In this document: positions 1 through 14,860 of the stretch, one piece after another
How the letters are laid out: every line of letters begins with the position of its first letter
How positions within the stretch are numbered: the stretch's first letter is position 1
DNA from: Liolophura sinensis
Taxonomy: Eukaryota > Mollusca > Polyplacophora > Chitonida > Chitonidae
Length of the DNA stretch: 64,000 bases
Direction: 5' to 3'
NCBI RefSeq assembly: GCF_032854445.1
Contig: NC_088303.1
Location: 6,023,501 to 6,087,500, forward strand
Notes under the pieces: model-generated
Told to the model about the DNA's origin: nothing
The model's database searches: none
The model's input: the letters and a program-made list of their open reading frames with translations, nothing else
Translations under genes and position numbers: made by a program

Positions 1-3000
1 TTTGATCGAAAACGATCACAAAAATATGATTTTAATAAGCTTGTATTATGTGAAGCCTGTGTGGATGGAAACGAATATCAGTGACGATCTTTTATTACTA
101 GACATAATTGTTGGTTTTCTTATCTGCATTGCTTGACAACATGTAGCATGATTTGGCATCTATATACGGATGCATATATGTACTTGCGTATATTTTTCCC
201 AGTGACCTCCATTGTGTCTGACCGTACCCTGCGAGACGATTATGAACAGGTTGCCTACATGCCAAGGAACGAGTTGATCGTAGTTCCACACAAACACATA
301 AAAACATTAGTGACGAGACTGACTTAAACAAGGCCTCAAGTGTCACAGTGATGTAACATGGGCATCAGTAGTGGTGACAGTTATTTAATGAGAGCTCAAG
401 GATCGGCGCATGTGCAGCAGAGTAGTCCAAACATAACGGCTATGATATACTCCTCACAGCGTATGTACCGCTCTACGTCCGCTTACATGCGCATGCGATA
501 TGAGGAGTCAGCTCGTACGTATGACGCAAGGAATTTCAATTTCAAACTTAAATATACTGCCGAAAGACTCATCCAACATGCAAGGAGTTTCCGAACCAAG
601 ACTACTGACATAACTAGCTGGCCAGTGCGCGCAACTTTTTCGTTTGACTCACACAGTTCCATTCTCTAATTCCGTCATCAGATGATGCGGCAGATGTGAC
701 ACAAACGGATCAAAGGGAGGGATCAGAGGCCAGATATGGAAAGTTCCGAGTCAGCCAGTAATTACACAAAGCGATCGGACTTTCAACTCTGCTAATGAGA
801 TCTAGGCTCACTCTTTGATGATGTCCTGCAGAAGTATAAATCTAATTACCTGAGATAATGATTGGCATTTCAGATGTCAATCCAGGTGAGAAAGTGACAT
901 CCTTACTTTAGCGCTAAGCCCAAGACCCTATGGGATGGCTGCCCTAGTAATCCCTCGTTCTAAGCAAATAAAACTCACGCATTTTAGGTGTAATTCTGCC
1001 ATGGAACCCTTGTAGTAAATGGTTCTTCAGATATAAGCTATCATTAAGTGGCTATAAACAGCAAAATAGAAAGATAACCGGATCAAATTCATCAGCTGAT
1101 CCCAATCAAATAACCATGCATTGTGTCCATTCAATGAATTAATATATGTGAAAATAAACCAGTCAGTCGGTCAGTTAGTCAGTCAGTCGGTCAAATTGTG
1201 TTAGCGTGTCAAATGGCTTTCAAAATATAAAATGCTGGTCTGAGGTTAAAAAAAAACACATTGACCGTGAAGGACAAAGCCATATTTTATTCTATGGTTG
1301 GCTTATATAAGTCTATATCGGCTTGCAGCTGGCAGGCACGTTATGGATTCCTAATTATCTCCCTTAGGTTACGAATGACTGACGAACGATAGAAGCTGGC
1401 CAGATCAGCCGTCTACACACACCCATGTTGTCAATATAACTGGACAAGGGCATTGCCTGGGAGATTTTCCACCCAAGTGCTCTCGTGTAATGACCCATAT
1501 GAATCAAATAAACGAGCGGAATAAGTAGCCTTCGTAGATGCACAGCTTCTTTGACCATTCCTTTGTACTGCTCTGAAATAGAAAGCAATCGCTGGAATTC
1601 TTCGGCCTTATTAAATCAACAGTCTTGGAAATCGGATCGAGAAGCAGGCCCCCAGCACGGACGGTCCGAAGCAAATTCCCTTTTATATTCACATGATGAG
1701 GCAGCCAAGTCCAGGTTGCCTTGGATGAAATACATTTCTCATATTAGGGCCTATATATTCGGCCCCTAATTTGCGTCTCCAATCTGGCTGGCGTGTGAGA
1801 GGTGCGTGTCGGTGCATGAGGTCAAATATACTCCTACACATCAGCTCGGGATAAAGATGTGCCTTCTGAATTAATCTCTCTGTCAAGCATAACGTAAACA
1901 AAACGGCTGGGCAAAGTGGCACAGTTTTTATCACAGGCGGACCATGTTAATCAGATTAGCATGTGGATAGTAAGTAAATAGGTGTCGAAGATTGGCCACT
2001 CGCTAGATTGCAGGTAATTGCATGGTAATGGTAAAACAGGACCAGGCCACAATTTGATGCTAACCTTTGTGTAAATGAAGAAGAAAACACACCAAGACGT
2101 CAAGCTGCTAAGTGGGACTGGCAAGATTGTAATTGTGTACCAAACTAGTTATGGTGGTCCTCTGCTATATTCTTAATGTATTCGGTAGATTGCTGGTCTA
2201 TATGCCGAGGGGATTCGGTTATAAAGATGGGCGGGTTACTGTAGAGTTGTTTAGGATGTAAAGTATTTGTTTACTAAGGTAGATTGCTGAAAAGTTACAG
2301 ACTTATATCTGGAAAAGTAATAAAATTACATACTTGTTGTTCCATGTATAAAGTTAGATAGTTTCTAAATCTGACCTTCGTGGCTACAAATAACCAGTCG
2401 AACTTGTAATGGAGCAACTAGCTTGTTACACATATGGATACCAAATATCATATCAACCCAAGAAATTGACTGTGAACTTTTCATACTGGGTAATATCTAG
2501 TTCAAAGTCGAGACGATGACCATAGAATAACAGAGCATTCCGATGAGCATGTCCACGGGCTGAAAATACCTGCCAAAAGTCATACGTCACTGGCAAAATT
2601 TAGGCGCGCTTCATTCGCGGAAGGCTTGGCGATCTTTGCACAATTTTTATCTCACGCCGTGGGGTATACAAGTGATAATTCCAAGATTTCTCAGTATTGT
2701 GTCTCACAACTGTCACACCAACGCTGATGTTACTCGTGAAGCTGTTGTTTTCGCGCGCTGTGCACGCGCACCCGTGTTTCCCCTTTGTGCAACTTCACAT
2801 CAGCTCACGTAATTTTTTTGTCATTTAAAACATCTGGTACCTCATGCCTTCACTTCACTCTCGAATAAGTTTTCAAAACATCGTTGTCCACCTTTGTATG
2901 TTCAGCTGTTCTATAGCTTGGGCTGTTCAAATATTGTTGTGACATATTTTTAGATGATGTCAGTTTCACACATCAATGAAGTACCAAGAGGGCAATCGGG

Positions 3001-6000
3001 TATACATAACGTCACGCAAGCGAGTAGCTCAAGACAGACCTCATTTCCAAGTTTAAGTGTGATTTTCTGAAGAATTATCCAACAAAGGCGGGTGTCAGCG
3101 GTTGCAAAGCGTGTGGAACCTGGGTAATATTGTAACCTACATATTGACAAAATGTGATAATCTGGGTCCACCGGTTGTTCGAGCTAAGGATGGCCATCGA
3201 TCTCCGCGTATCAGTAAATATAAGCGATCCTTAGATCAGATGTTCGGGCTATATTATTTCATGTGCAACAACCAAGTACAGCTGTAAGAATTTAAGAATC
3301 GTAACAAGCACATTTATCGTAAAACACAAGCCGAAAGAAATAATATCGAGACAAAACCTCGACCGAAAGATGGTATCGTAACAAGCGCTTGTATGACGTA
3401 ATATCATTCGTAAGACGGACATCGTAAGGAACGCGTATCAGCCGGAAAACGGGTATCGTGACGTAAGCTTGCTTACAAAATCATCAGGCAGGCAAAGATT
3501 GTCGTGCCGTACGCTTGTGTCCTAAAGTCTCATTCTCGAATGAACGGAGACGGTAACCGGAAGAGTTTAGAACTGTATCATGCAAAAGGGAAACATTCTG
3601 GAATTACAACACTTTGCATTCCATGTCAAACTTGTGAGCCATAGCTTGCATCTAAAAACAGAAATATATAGCATTCTGTCACGACTGTCCTTTAAATAGT
3701 CTTTCCTTTTTTAAAAATCCTTTGTACACTATATGTAATGTATTAGATCAACATTCCAGCACACATAGGCCTACTGAATTTAAGGAGTGGTATAGATTAC
3801 AAAATATGCAGGAAGTGTTGGTGTGTGATAATCACACCAGCGATAAGGACCAATCACTGAGTCAGTATCCATTGTGAATTACTCGTCTTCCCCTGACAAA
3901 TCATCACATCGAAAGCCACAACCGAACAAGAAAGAGCGGTAGTCAAACTCGCGGCCTTCCTGGTCAGCGGTAGTCAGGCTGCTACAAGATTGTACACAAA
4001 GTTCTAGCGCTTTAATGTGCTTTAGTCCTTTATTTAGTGAACACATGGATACATTGCTACAATGGATACAGGGGCTACATGCCTTCTAAAATCCAGAGTT
4101 ATTTTGTTGCCTGAAATCTCCTTTTGAATTAGATTGGTTGTTACTGCGACTTTCCAGTTGTTACACAAGGACAAACGCCGTTAAATACCCATTTGAAAGG
4201 AATAAAATTGAACGCTTTGGTTAAATAACCTTGTCGCGTTGTTAAATGTTCTTTTCGGGATGGGTTGCTGTGGTGAAATGCCCAGGATAGTCTTGGCCTA
4301 TCAAGAAAAATGTATGGCCATAATGAAGATGTGAGAAAAAACATCATATCAATAATAGATGATCAGCCAAAACATTTTCCCCAATTTGTTTGAAGTGGAA
4401 GAGAGAGATTATGAGAGTTGTCCATCACATTAGCTCATGCTTCTGTCCGGATACAAGTGGCGTTATTTCCCAACAAACAGTGCGCTGCTCTGCTGTGTTT
4501 ATTGACAAGGACGTGGTTTTATTCGCAGTTTAGCCCAGGCTTTCCCCCCCCAAATAGATATATGATAAGTTCGACAAATCCACATATTATAGCGAATGCA
4601 TCTTGAATTCTTGTTCTAGGGACAGCCTGTCTTCAGCTCATGGCAGACTTAAACTAATGCTTAAATTGGCACATGCACTGTCTTAGGAACTAGGAAAAAA
4701 TCGTGAATATTTAACCGATCTCTTCAAGTTCCTGTGTTCGGGATTTATTATGAGACGGATTTCTTATTAGGCAGTGGAAATGTTTTTGTCGATATTACAC
4801 TTCCTCTAGAATTGTTCCTTCAATAACTGCAAGGACTTCCCTGCTAATGACAACATTTACGAAACTGTAGACCTTAATTACATCTATATTATACTTACAA
4901 AATGTTAAGTTTAACAGGTCTTAACAAATCAGTTAGAAATATTAATAAATAAACTCCATGGATGAACGTTTAATCAATGGATTGGCTTGCCAGTGAAGTC
5001 AAATCGTAAATTTCCATGAAACTTGGTGGCCCTTACTTGATGATTGTTTTCAGGGGCATATTCACTATGAGGTGCACCGCAGTGTGGCACTCGTGCAGTC
5101 TGGGTCACAAAACTGGACCGACGTCACGTCAAATAGTTTTGCGAAAAAACTTTCACATAAAAAAATTTTGTTTCTTTTTTATAAAGTGATAAACACTACA
5201 CAGGGGTCAAGGTGTTAACCGGAAAGTTTGGTTACTATATAGAATATTAATTTAATTTGGAAATTAATTCGCTTTCCGTTTTAATCCAGATCGTCTTTGT
5301 GTATAACATTCCTAAATGTAAGCTCGCTTTTATTTGCTGATCCCAGTGGGAAATCGTGTAAGAGGTTTAAATTATTGTGAAATCGAGCAGAGTATTGCCC
5401 ACAAAAATGTTAAAAGTTATTCATTTAGCAAATGACGCACTCATAAACTATTTATTTAAATGAAAAGGATTGCAAACCGACCTACCTGGGATGTAACATT
5501 TCTCTTGAATACTTTTTCATGACAAGTAATATAACAGGAAAAGGTCGAGGAAACAAAGACAAACTAGCCCAGTGACAAGTCCATGTACTCTTCCCGGGTG
5601 TTGTTGAGACATTGGGCTTAAATCATATGCACAATTATACTTCATCAAAAACATAAAGTCTTTTCGAAAAGATAGACATGTTTTAATGGAAAAATCGACT
5701 CGAAGTAAAAGGTTAATGGAAATGCTTTTTGGAAAACGTTGCAATGTTTTCATAAATCATGGTTGACTGTTCAAAGGCTTCACTTACACAATGGGAATAT
5801 ATGGCGGTATGGATTACAAGGTTAGAAAAGGCCGGCAAGTACAACGACAAATAACCGGAAGACTTTGAGCAATGATGTATGCGGCTGACAGAGCGATTCG
5901 CCCAGTGTTTTCTGCATAAAACCAAGGGTCAACGACTAGCGCGGAGCCATTGGCACGACGACACGGAATTAGTGCACCGAATTCGGCCCACAGTGAGGCT

Positions 6001-7947
6001 ACTAATAAGATTTCGCTTTCTGCGATGAAATATATCGACTATTATTATTGAGCTGTCAAAAACTGCTGCTTGGCTCCCTGATGACCCAAAGAGAATCTGT
6101 ACGATCGTGTTCAACTCGGAAGCTAAATTAGAATGCCTTCTCCTCGCCTCTTGTCACACAGAAGAAGAAACACAAAGCAGTTGCAAATATCAGTGGCAGT
6201 TTATCCAGTCTGGACTGATGATGGGAAGTATGCAAATGTAGCTTTCCTGAATTAGATCAGCCTGACGAATACTAGTTATAGATCGACAACATTCCCATGT
6301 TAAGAGACGCACTCTGATGTATAAACACTTGCAGGCTTAATCAAAGATAGAGATCTCACCAGTTGTGGAAAGAGATCATACAATTTGCCCGTATTTGATA
6401 GTGGCCTGTGGTCTTCGATAAAATGGTCACTGCTCTACATTAACGTTAAATGGTAGCCATGATAGATTTTTTTTGATTGCCCTTTGACGTCGTGCTCAGG
6501 AATTTTCACTAATATGATGGCGGATATAGGGTTATGGGTAGACGAAACAGTGGGGAACCCCTGATTTTTGATTAGTTATCGACACTTTCGCCGTGTAACC
6601 TACAGATTTGCATACCGTACTGATGGAAGAGACAGCAAAAGCATAGAAAATTAAATAATAATAATAACAATATAATAAGAATAATAAATCGATGCAATCA
6701 TGTGTCTTGGAGAATGGCTCTGCTTCAAATCGCGCTGCGTTAGCGATAGTTTGACTACTTTTAATAGTTCGATCATATTTAACTGCTGTGAGCGGGTAAA
6801 ACAAAGAAACGATGTAAAGGTCACACATGGCCGCAGTGATAATAGGTGTGGGTTTCCGCAGGTAAAATCTTGAGTAGATTTATACAGTAACTCGCGCGAG
6901 GGATGTTTGTGAGCTCCATTGCCAGCTTGTGTAGAAAACCATTAGTAATTCTGTTCCTGTCTAGTTGTTTGCCTTTAGACTGTAACATGGAAGCACCACA
7001 AAACGGGAAGGCAATAGAACGTTTTACTGGTTCGTCTGGGGCTGATGATTAACTTTTCCTAACGTAACTCTCCACATAGTGTGCCTTGTACAAACTGGTA
7101 CTTTCCTGTAGAGGGAAGAAAACGGGAGGAGAAGGTCTCACTGTGTCATTCATGTTGTGCCAACATCAAAAGAAAACAAATCTAACTGTATGCTGGCAGT
7201 CAGATGCGCTGAGGGAAGCATGCCAGAATTGAGTTTTTACCTCCAGTAGTAATTCTTTTTGCTACTGATTTGGGAAGTTTGACCAGGGCCAAAGAGCATT
7301 ATGCATAAATCGGTTATCAATGGTAGTGTCTGGGGGGAAGAGACGAATTTTTTGGAGAAGCCTCTCGAAGAGATGCTGAACAAGGCCGCCTATTTTCTCC
7401 TTACATTATGATTTGTTGGGCTGTATCGAAGGAAGTCTGGGTCAGAAGAGTCTATGAGAGATTACAGGGTGGAAATTATTAAAAATACTCCGCGGGTTGT
7501 AGACCTTAAAGCTTTGTGTCCAATAGATTGTCCACTTGTGAAGAACCACTTTGACAATGGTCTACTAAGTACAGACTTTGGCCAGAATCAATACCTACAT
7601 CACTGCAAGTACCGGTCTTTTTTGTGACGATCCTTTCCCAGGCCACAAAGAGTGTTATGGATTGTTTACCACAGACGGAAGTTGCTGTAGGGCTGGACCC
7701 TCCCTTCCCCCCACGGAGACGACCATCATCTTATAATCAACTCACTCAGAGCGCTTCTGCCTCCCAATCGCACGAAGTTTCCATTAGACAGCCACTTCTT
7801 AAATGATTAATTTATTTGGATCCAAAATGACGTGTCGTGTGTTTAGCAAGTTTCGTACCTCTTATTACAGATTGTGATTTGAAATGGGTAGGTAGGCAAA
7901 TGTTCCAAAAGAAATAAGGATTTATGCATTGAGTGAGCAGAGTTCAA
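1..7947. other. Gene-poor non-coding stretch
   Basis: I see no exon I can support here. Open frames are short (up to about 100 codons), overlap on both strands and resemble no protein I know. Minor structure: a GTCA/CAGT-rich run near 1163-1196, an AAT-rich microsatellite near 6653-6689, and a region at 3297-3480 where TATCGTAACAAGC recurs about 77 bp apart, perhaps an old duplication. The rest looks like ordinary intergenic or intronic AT-rich DNA. Confidence 0.5.
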
Positions 7948-7957
7948 TTGATGATGA

Positions 7958-8217
7958 GTAACTTTCTCACTTGGCGTTCAGCATGAACGGTATACTGCAA
8001 CATCTGGTTGACCCGTATCAGTATAATGGCTCGGGCGAAGCGACTTACTTGCCTTCGGTAAGGCGTCTCAGTGAAGCAGCACTAGATAAAAGAGCGGTGA
8101 AATACGTCCTGCAACAAGGAGGCACATTACATGCACTCTAAGGATTCCTTTCTCGTCATATGACTGAAAAATCGTTAAGTACGACGTTAAACCCCAAGCA
8201 CTCACTCACTCACTCAG
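7958..8217 (+). mobile_element. SINE family B, 5'-truncated copy with target-site duplication
   Basis: This matches the body and 3' end of the full-length copies at 41356 and 52194. Shared blocks include CACTTGGCGTTCAGCATGAA, TTGACCCGTATCAGTATAAT, GGCACATTA, CATATGACTGAAAAAT and a tail of CACT repeats. The tRNA-derived head is missing. TTGATGATGA at 7948-7957 and at 8218-8227 flanks it exactly, so it inserted already truncated, as expected of LINE-mediated retrotransposition. Confidence 0.9.
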
Positions 8218-8227
8218 TTGATGATGA

Positions 8228-10900
8228 ATTGCCTGATTTACCTAATATTATTATACTGTGTGATGTTACAATATCTTGTGTAAATTCCACAAATGATTAC
8301 ACCTTAATACAACTAAGGTGTTCTTAGAAGTAAATGAATGAGCAAGAAGGATTTGGTGGTAGGTCTTATCTGATGGTGTAGATGGAAAAGCCCAAAACCT
8401 GGCATCTGAACGTTGATCGGAAGAAATAAAGAAAGATTACATTTTGGGGAAATACAGAAAAATCCGAACATGCTAAATTTGTTTGAACCCTTGACTGATC
8501 TATGAAAATGGTCTATTGAAAGATTAATAGTCACAGCATTCCAGCTGTCTAAAGTGGAAATCAAAGACGGTCCCCGGGCGGCTGACAAATTGTTGGACGG
8601 CAAACGACAAAGACGTTGCCAAAAACCTCGATGTATATCGTGATTTGGTTTTTTCCAATAGGACAAGAGGAAAGGCGTTGAACTGTTGTTTGATGAGAGT
8701 ATATATAAAAGTGAGCAGAACTAAACAAGTAGACATTGGTTGGTTAGAGCAGAGAATAAGTAGAACAAACGAAGTTGAACACTGAGAACAGGCGATGACG
8801 GATAGTTTTAACCTTTCCGGTAGCCCTGCAGAATAATCATGATGAACTACTCTTCTTACTAGCTATCCGATTTGCTCTACAGAGCCTTTTCTTTTTGGAC
8901 ACGGTCGGGCAAATCGGAGAGACCAGGATGGATTTTCGTGCCAGAGAGGAATCCATATTTCTGACAGATCTAGTCAGTCTTTGCCAAGACATGCGGTGAT
9001 CTTGGAATCGTACAGGAAAACGTCTCAGTTCACCGTTGTTCCAAATCATTTATTCGTGACTGATATCACTGCGGTAACAAAATATTTTCACATTCTGTCT
9101 GACAGAGTTCCTAACTAAGCTGGTAAACCTAAAGCGATATTTCGGACGCTGCCAAAATTTGGTTCAAAGATTTCCAATCTTTCTTTCTCCTTTGTCCACA
9201 TACCCAAACTTGAAACATTACAAAGTCACTCTGACGATTAAAATTTGCGATGTTTTCAAGAATAATTCAATTGTCTGACGATATAGAAACCACTGTGCAT
9301 CACCATATCTCTCCTGACGTAAGGCCGCATTTATCAGGAGGCGCGGAATTGAAACCACGCGATCGGATTGACCATTTGTCCTAAGCGGGGTACAATATTT
9401 TGTTGTGCATGGTGCATTTATTTTGACAATTCGTGCCGCGTTTAACCATTTTAGGCTAATTTTTCTTTATCAGAACGCATCACAACGCGTTCCTCTATAA
9501 ATGGAATCACTAATGAGAAAGTATGCTTGTGCCTTCATGTGCATTGGAGAATGAAGAAGCGAGGTCATATAAAAAGAGCTTGGTATACATCTCTCTAATC
9601 ATGTGTCATGATCACACCAAATGAAAACCATTCAAAACATTACATATCTGTAATATTGCGTCGAAAGACATGGAATATACTGTTGTTTGTTTCTAGACAG
9701 TTTTCTTTTACTTGACCTGCATACCGATAAAAAAACGGCCAGTTTTGCACTCTTGTATTTCAGCATCAAATCTGAATGTTAAAAATGTACATAGGGGATT
9801 TGATCCCTGGGAAATTTTGCAGTTCATAATGACATAAATGTTAAACCAGTACTTTTATTAAGTGCTTTCTTCCGTGTCGTTCCATATCTCCATACATTTC
9901 ACCTACATTATACGACTCCCCCTCCGACCCAAAACTAAAATATGACTGACTTTCAAAAGCTCCGGACAAAATGAACGAATGAATAATGGATAAATGATTT
10001 TATGTCTCAACGCCACATTGGCAGTTTGGCAGCCATATAGTCGTGGTGTACGTTTAAGTGTCAAAATGAAACAACCTTTCGAGCATGCGCCATGATAAAA
10101 ATATATGACAGTACACAGACATAAAGACGTACGTATGGTGCTAGAGGGGGAAATGACCACTGGTGATCTAATCTGTAGACAGTCTGGCCTGTTAGGTGAC
10201 TACCTTGACTAGGGTTTGGCGTGCGTGCCAGATATGTGGACATACAGCCCTTTTGCACCGGTCGTCTGATGAAGGACATTGTCCGCTAACACGTTAGGCA
10301 GCAGTTTTAATTATTCATGTTAACTAACGCCTAAGACACTTGAGGTCATCCACACTTGCCTTAAAGGCCACTGAATCCGACAGCCCCCGGTCAAATTATC
10401 GCATTAAAACAAGACTAGTAGCAACCTGGCTAGCAAGAAGTGATAGTACAGGTGATGTTCTTCTGGCAATAGAAGACAAGTTACTTCTCATTAGAGCCCT
10501 TTTAGTATGCCCAGCTTCCGTTAAATGAAGTCGACTGACATTTGTGCAAGAGCAGTCCCCGATGCCTCATTGCCATGCGATTTCCATAATGTCTCTGAAA
10601 AGATTTTTCATTTGGTTTCGTCACTGATGCGCAAAGTAAGGTAGTTGGCTAAGAGATCACAGTGCATTAAAGACCGGTGACCTGTCATACTGTAATGACT
10701 TCTCTCCCCCTAAGGCTTAAACAAAAAGAAAGGAAATTGTCTTTATCATATTGTCCTAAATACGGAAACGAAAATGACACTGACGGATCTGGAAATGAAC
10801 TTCAAATGTGTTGAGTGTCATCACCAACTCATCCTCAAGAGTACGAGTGTTCAAGGGGATATGAAATAATTTTGCAGGCTCTCGGCCTGGTCGTTTCAAG
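8228..10900. other. Non-coding stretch, nothing recognised
   Basis: Short open frames on both strands match nothing I recognise. I see no SINE, no clear tandem array and no convincing splice-site pair. Confidence 0.45.
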
Positions 10901-10904
10901 GCAT

Positions 10905-11420
10905 ATATACTTATCCTCACGGTCATCGATCTGACGCATGCGCTGATCCTGACCGGTAATGGCGTGATTCTTACAGGACACATGCACTGATCCCGACAGG
11001 TATTGATGTGATTCTTACAAGACACATACACTGATCCTGACAGGTATTGGTGTGATTCTTACAGGACACATGTACCGATCCTGACAGGTTTTGATGTGAT
11101 TCTTACAAGACATATGCACTGATCCTGACAGGTATTCGTGTGATTCTTACAGGACACATACAGTGATCCTGTAATGGTCCTCACGAGCATATAGACTGAT
11201 CCTCATAGGCCCTGGTCTGAGCCAAAGTGGGTACGGACTGATCCACATGGGCACTGGTCTGACTTTTGAGGACAAATGAACTGATCCTTACGGGCCTCGT
11301 TCTGTGTTGTTGATCCTCATGTATGTCCTCAATTATACGAATGATGATCTGATCTCTCTGGTATATGCTTCTCACCAACTGATCTCTCCGTGCCATGGCC
11401 CTACTCGTTAACATGATCTT
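10905..11420. repeat. 44-45 bp minisatellite, degenerate at its right side
   Basis: GATCCTGACAGGTATT and TGTGATTCTTACA(A/G)GACACAT recur. The GATCC(T/C) word starts at 10944, 10989, 11033, 11077, 11121 and 11165, giving steps of 45, 44, 44, 44 and 44 bp. From 11198 the spacing falls apart, but related CTGATCC words continue to about 11420. About six good copies plus degenerate flanks. Open frames across it follow from the repeat and are not treated as coding. Confidence 0.85.
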
Positions 11421-11424
11421 GACT

Positions 11425-12400
11425 GGTCATTTTAGGATGATCTTCCCAATTATTAGTTTGACCAATTTACAACTCATAAGCATATCTTCACGGGTATGGC
11501 ATTGGCCATTTTACGGCTCGTAAGCAGATGCTGCGGGGTATAGGTGTAAACTTTTTAGTGCATCCTCGTTGGTTTGTTAAGCGATGTGCCCCAGGATACC
11601 ATTTCAGACGTATTTCTCAACATCGCCATGAGGTCTAACAGTGGGTCACGGGCCAATCGGCTGCGGTAATTGGACGTGGTGTCTTGGTTTAACCCGAGTC
11701 AACCGTAAGTGATTAATGCCGCCTGTGTGTCTCCTGCGAATTAACTGGTCAACGTCCTGAATGAGAGGTCCATCTGTATGTGTCGGAGACTTTTTATACC
11801 TATCCTGACCTTTATGGAAGAGGGTTAAGAGTGATCAGGAGTTAGCAACGGCACCTTCACACCTTCCTCTTCACCTCAGGCAGCCAGAAATGCTAATGTC
11901 GTACAAGAAATGATGCTTAGGCTATTCGGACACTTAACGCATCGCGTGTCTCCATACACCCTGGTTACTAGTTTACATCAGTCTATGCCATGAGCAACCC
12001 AGCAATGAACGAACGCTTTCTGTGAGCTAACAGAGTGATCATTGCAAGGCGGAGATAAAAAAAAGTGGAATAAAACTTAAAAACGATACAGGACAACACT
12101 GTCTCTATTGAAGGTAGTGGCACTCAGAAAAAGCACTTATACACAACCGAAGTGGGCTACAATACATGTAAGGTTGTTTGTTGTGAAAATGACACTTAAC
12201 ATTTTAATGTACGGAATTCACCCTACAATGATGACAATTTGTTTGATTGTAGTTTAACGCATATACTCATAAACGTTTCACCTATGTGATGGGATCAGTG
12301 TATGGATGGGAGAATGCCGGGAGTAAACCACTGGCCTATGATAATTTGCTGACGAACTTTTCTATGTGTGACATACAGATATGTTCATCAAACTTTTGGA
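11425..12400. other. Non-coding stretch, nothing recognised
   Basis: AT-rich sequence without convincing exon, repeat or RNA signal that I can identify. Confidence 0.4.
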
Positions 12401-12404
12401 AACC

Positions 12405-12605
12405 AAAGACTGTGGAAAAGGCCATATAAGCGTCGTCGATCGCTTACCGGCACCAGGGCTCCACGCGGAGTGAGGCTGTGGGAAGCAGCAAATTCCATGT
12501 CCAAGGTAGGGTTTGAACCCCCCACCTCTTGCGTCCAAGGAATAGGAAGGCAAGCACCTATCCACAAGACCATGGCTCATCCGCACTCTCCACTCCTCGT
12601 TAGGT
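12405..12605 (-). mobile_element. tRNA-derived SINE-like element, family D
   Basis: Read on the minus strand this has a polymerase III A-box-like TGGTCTTGTGGATAGG near 12561-12576 and a B box GGGTTCAAACCC near 12509-12520, spaced as in a tRNA. A body follows and runs to about 12405. Unlike a working tRNA gene, no anticodon arm can be folded with confidence. No target-site duplication was found, so it is probably old. Sense and antisense open frames over it are by-products. Confidence 0.6.
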
Positions 12606-12609
12606 AGTA

Positions 12610-14690
12610 AACATATATAAATATTACGGTATAGATCAGGCAAACTGACGCCGGAATGGTTGGTGTAGGACTCGAGACAAACTAGTCAGGTTCTAGTGAG
12701 AGAAAAAAAGAAGATTTTCCCACTGATAATTACGGTATTGGTTAAATACTGTTTTGCTTTCAAAACATATATACATATGCTATAAAGAACTAGAAACCTT
12801 AAGGAGTGGGTCCAAAGCAAGTAAATTTCGTGTTCATGCTGAGAGCAAGTATTTAGATGTTCCTTTACTCGACTGTGTATAGATGAATTCCAAATCGTGT
12901 TCCAAAAGGGCAGTTATCTTTATTTCCATTGCGATTAATTAAGAGTTACACAGCTTGTGCAGACTTCCACTGTACTTAAAATTAATATTTTATCAATTGC
13001 CTTTACATTCCGGAAACTCCATGCCTTCAGATGAAGCTCCAGTATCTATCCGGTGCTCAACTGACCAGGTGAGCTCCTTATTTAACCAACTACGTCGGAG
13101 AAAAGCTGAAGTCTTGATCCGAAAACTCTTTTATGTAGTAGTAAATAATTCAGCTTCCAGAGTCGCACTTTCGGCGACCAGCTGTTCGTCTGTACCATAG
13201 ACACTGGCCTGATGTCCCAGCGATTAGTTGCAGTGATAAACTTCCTGTTGATTTGAAACTATTTCCTATCTCCGTTTGTATATTAGAGCAGAATGTGGCA
13301 GAAGAAAAGCGAAATGTGTTTGCTTATTGTAGGCCAGTTGTCAAAGGATCTCTAATGAGATGGTAAAACAAAAAGCAAAAAACTTGGCTAGGTACCGAAA
13401 AAGTAGACGTTATCCTGTACAAAATCATCATCATTTTTGTGCAAAAAAGTATTTGATATACCGGCGACATTCAAAGCATTTAGGTTATCTTTGAGAATTG
13501 TTAACTGAAAAAACTTTTGTAAATTGAGTCAAGTTTGGTATGCAAAAAGTGTGTCACACAAACGTTATGATTCAGATACAGTCAAACAAAAAAAAAAACA
13601 AGAACGGATTTGTGGGTTGGCTGGGTGCCCAGGAAGAAATTCGTAAATCCATGAAAATTATAGAAACATTAAGTTATGCTTTATGGAAATTAAATCTACA
13701 TTTTTTGTAATTTAAAAAAAAATTGTGTCGATTTTGTATTTCAAACAGCACGCAATGACAGGTGTGAAATTAAATATTAGATACAAGGATTACAGTTATT
13801 GGGGTAACACGGGGAGCAGTATTTGGAGGTAATGGATAAATCTGGACACCGTCCATCCAGCCTCAATTAAGAGGGATTACAAGCCGCTCTGACACCCTCC
13901 ATTTATCACCCAGGACATCTGCCAGCTTGAATCGAACATTTCTTTTAGCAAATTATAAACTGGACTCAGTAAGTGGGTTTTTGCCCCTCCCCCCAACCCT
14001 CACCCCCCAAATCGATCCCAATGGAAAATACTCCAGCCAGAGCGCAATTTGCACTGCGGCTTTTCCTGAAGAGTATGGTGGCTATTTTGTGCACGAGATC
14101 CAAATGAACAGCTTATGTTGGCCAACCACTTGGACTGGCAAAGCCGCTTTCAGTGTTGACGGTCTAAATTATAGGTTCTCAGACTGAAGTGTCTTTCCTC
14201 TAGCTCCCAATGACGATGTTTGTACACTTCACACAGAACAACGTTAAGCGAGATTTGTGTATAGGAAAATCCTCTACGGAGCTGTAAGTTATACAGAGTT
14301 TTAATTGTGACAGTCAATGTCGGGGAGACAGCCAATTTTTGTCTGAACAGCCTTGTGCCAGACAGTATACTAAACACGGACATTACCATTTGGCTGGAAA
14401 ACAACATGCAAAGACGCTGGAAAAAAGAACATGCGAAGACGCTGGAAACTGACTATTTCCAGCACCCACACAGCGTATTACTATGTCTGATGCAGCCATG
14501 AAACTTGCAGTCTCCGCTGACACTATTATTTTCGTAACCACATTGATAAACATACGTTTTACCCATAACAGTCGCCGGTACGTCACTAAAAAATACAAAC
14601 AAGCCTCTGGCAAGTGACCAGGTTTAGGACAAGAATGTCATCGGCGTAATGCGTCGGGATGTTCTAGACAATAAACAGGGTGACGGGATG
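12610..14690. other. Non-coding stretch with a C-rich G4-type motif
   Basis: No supported exon. At 13984-14008 four C tracts of at least three bases are separated by short loops (T, AA, TCA), so the minus strand could form a G-quadruplex. Runs of A occur near 13590 and 13715. Otherwise unremarkable. Confidence 0.4.
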
Positions 14691-14691
14691 T

Positions 14692-14860
14692 CAATTTATT
14701 TATTGATTTGGTCGTTCTTAACGACTCAAGAATATGTCACTTATACGATGGCAGTCTTATGTCTGGCAGTTTTATACGTGGGGGAAAGCGGTGTGCCTAC
14801 CTTGGCAAGTTACTGATGAATTTCTCCACCTGTCAGACTGATTACACAGCCACCGGAGCC
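14692..14860 (-). mobile_element. SINE family A, degraded minus-strand copy
   Basis: Starts with the inverted A-rich tail (TTTATTTATTGATTTGG), followed by the inverted 3' domain (CTCAAGAATATGTCACTTAT, ACGATGGCAG). The element then drifts into a segment TTGGCAAGTTACTGATGAAT that resembles the minus-strand element near 47225. The head is not recognisable. Confidence 0.6.
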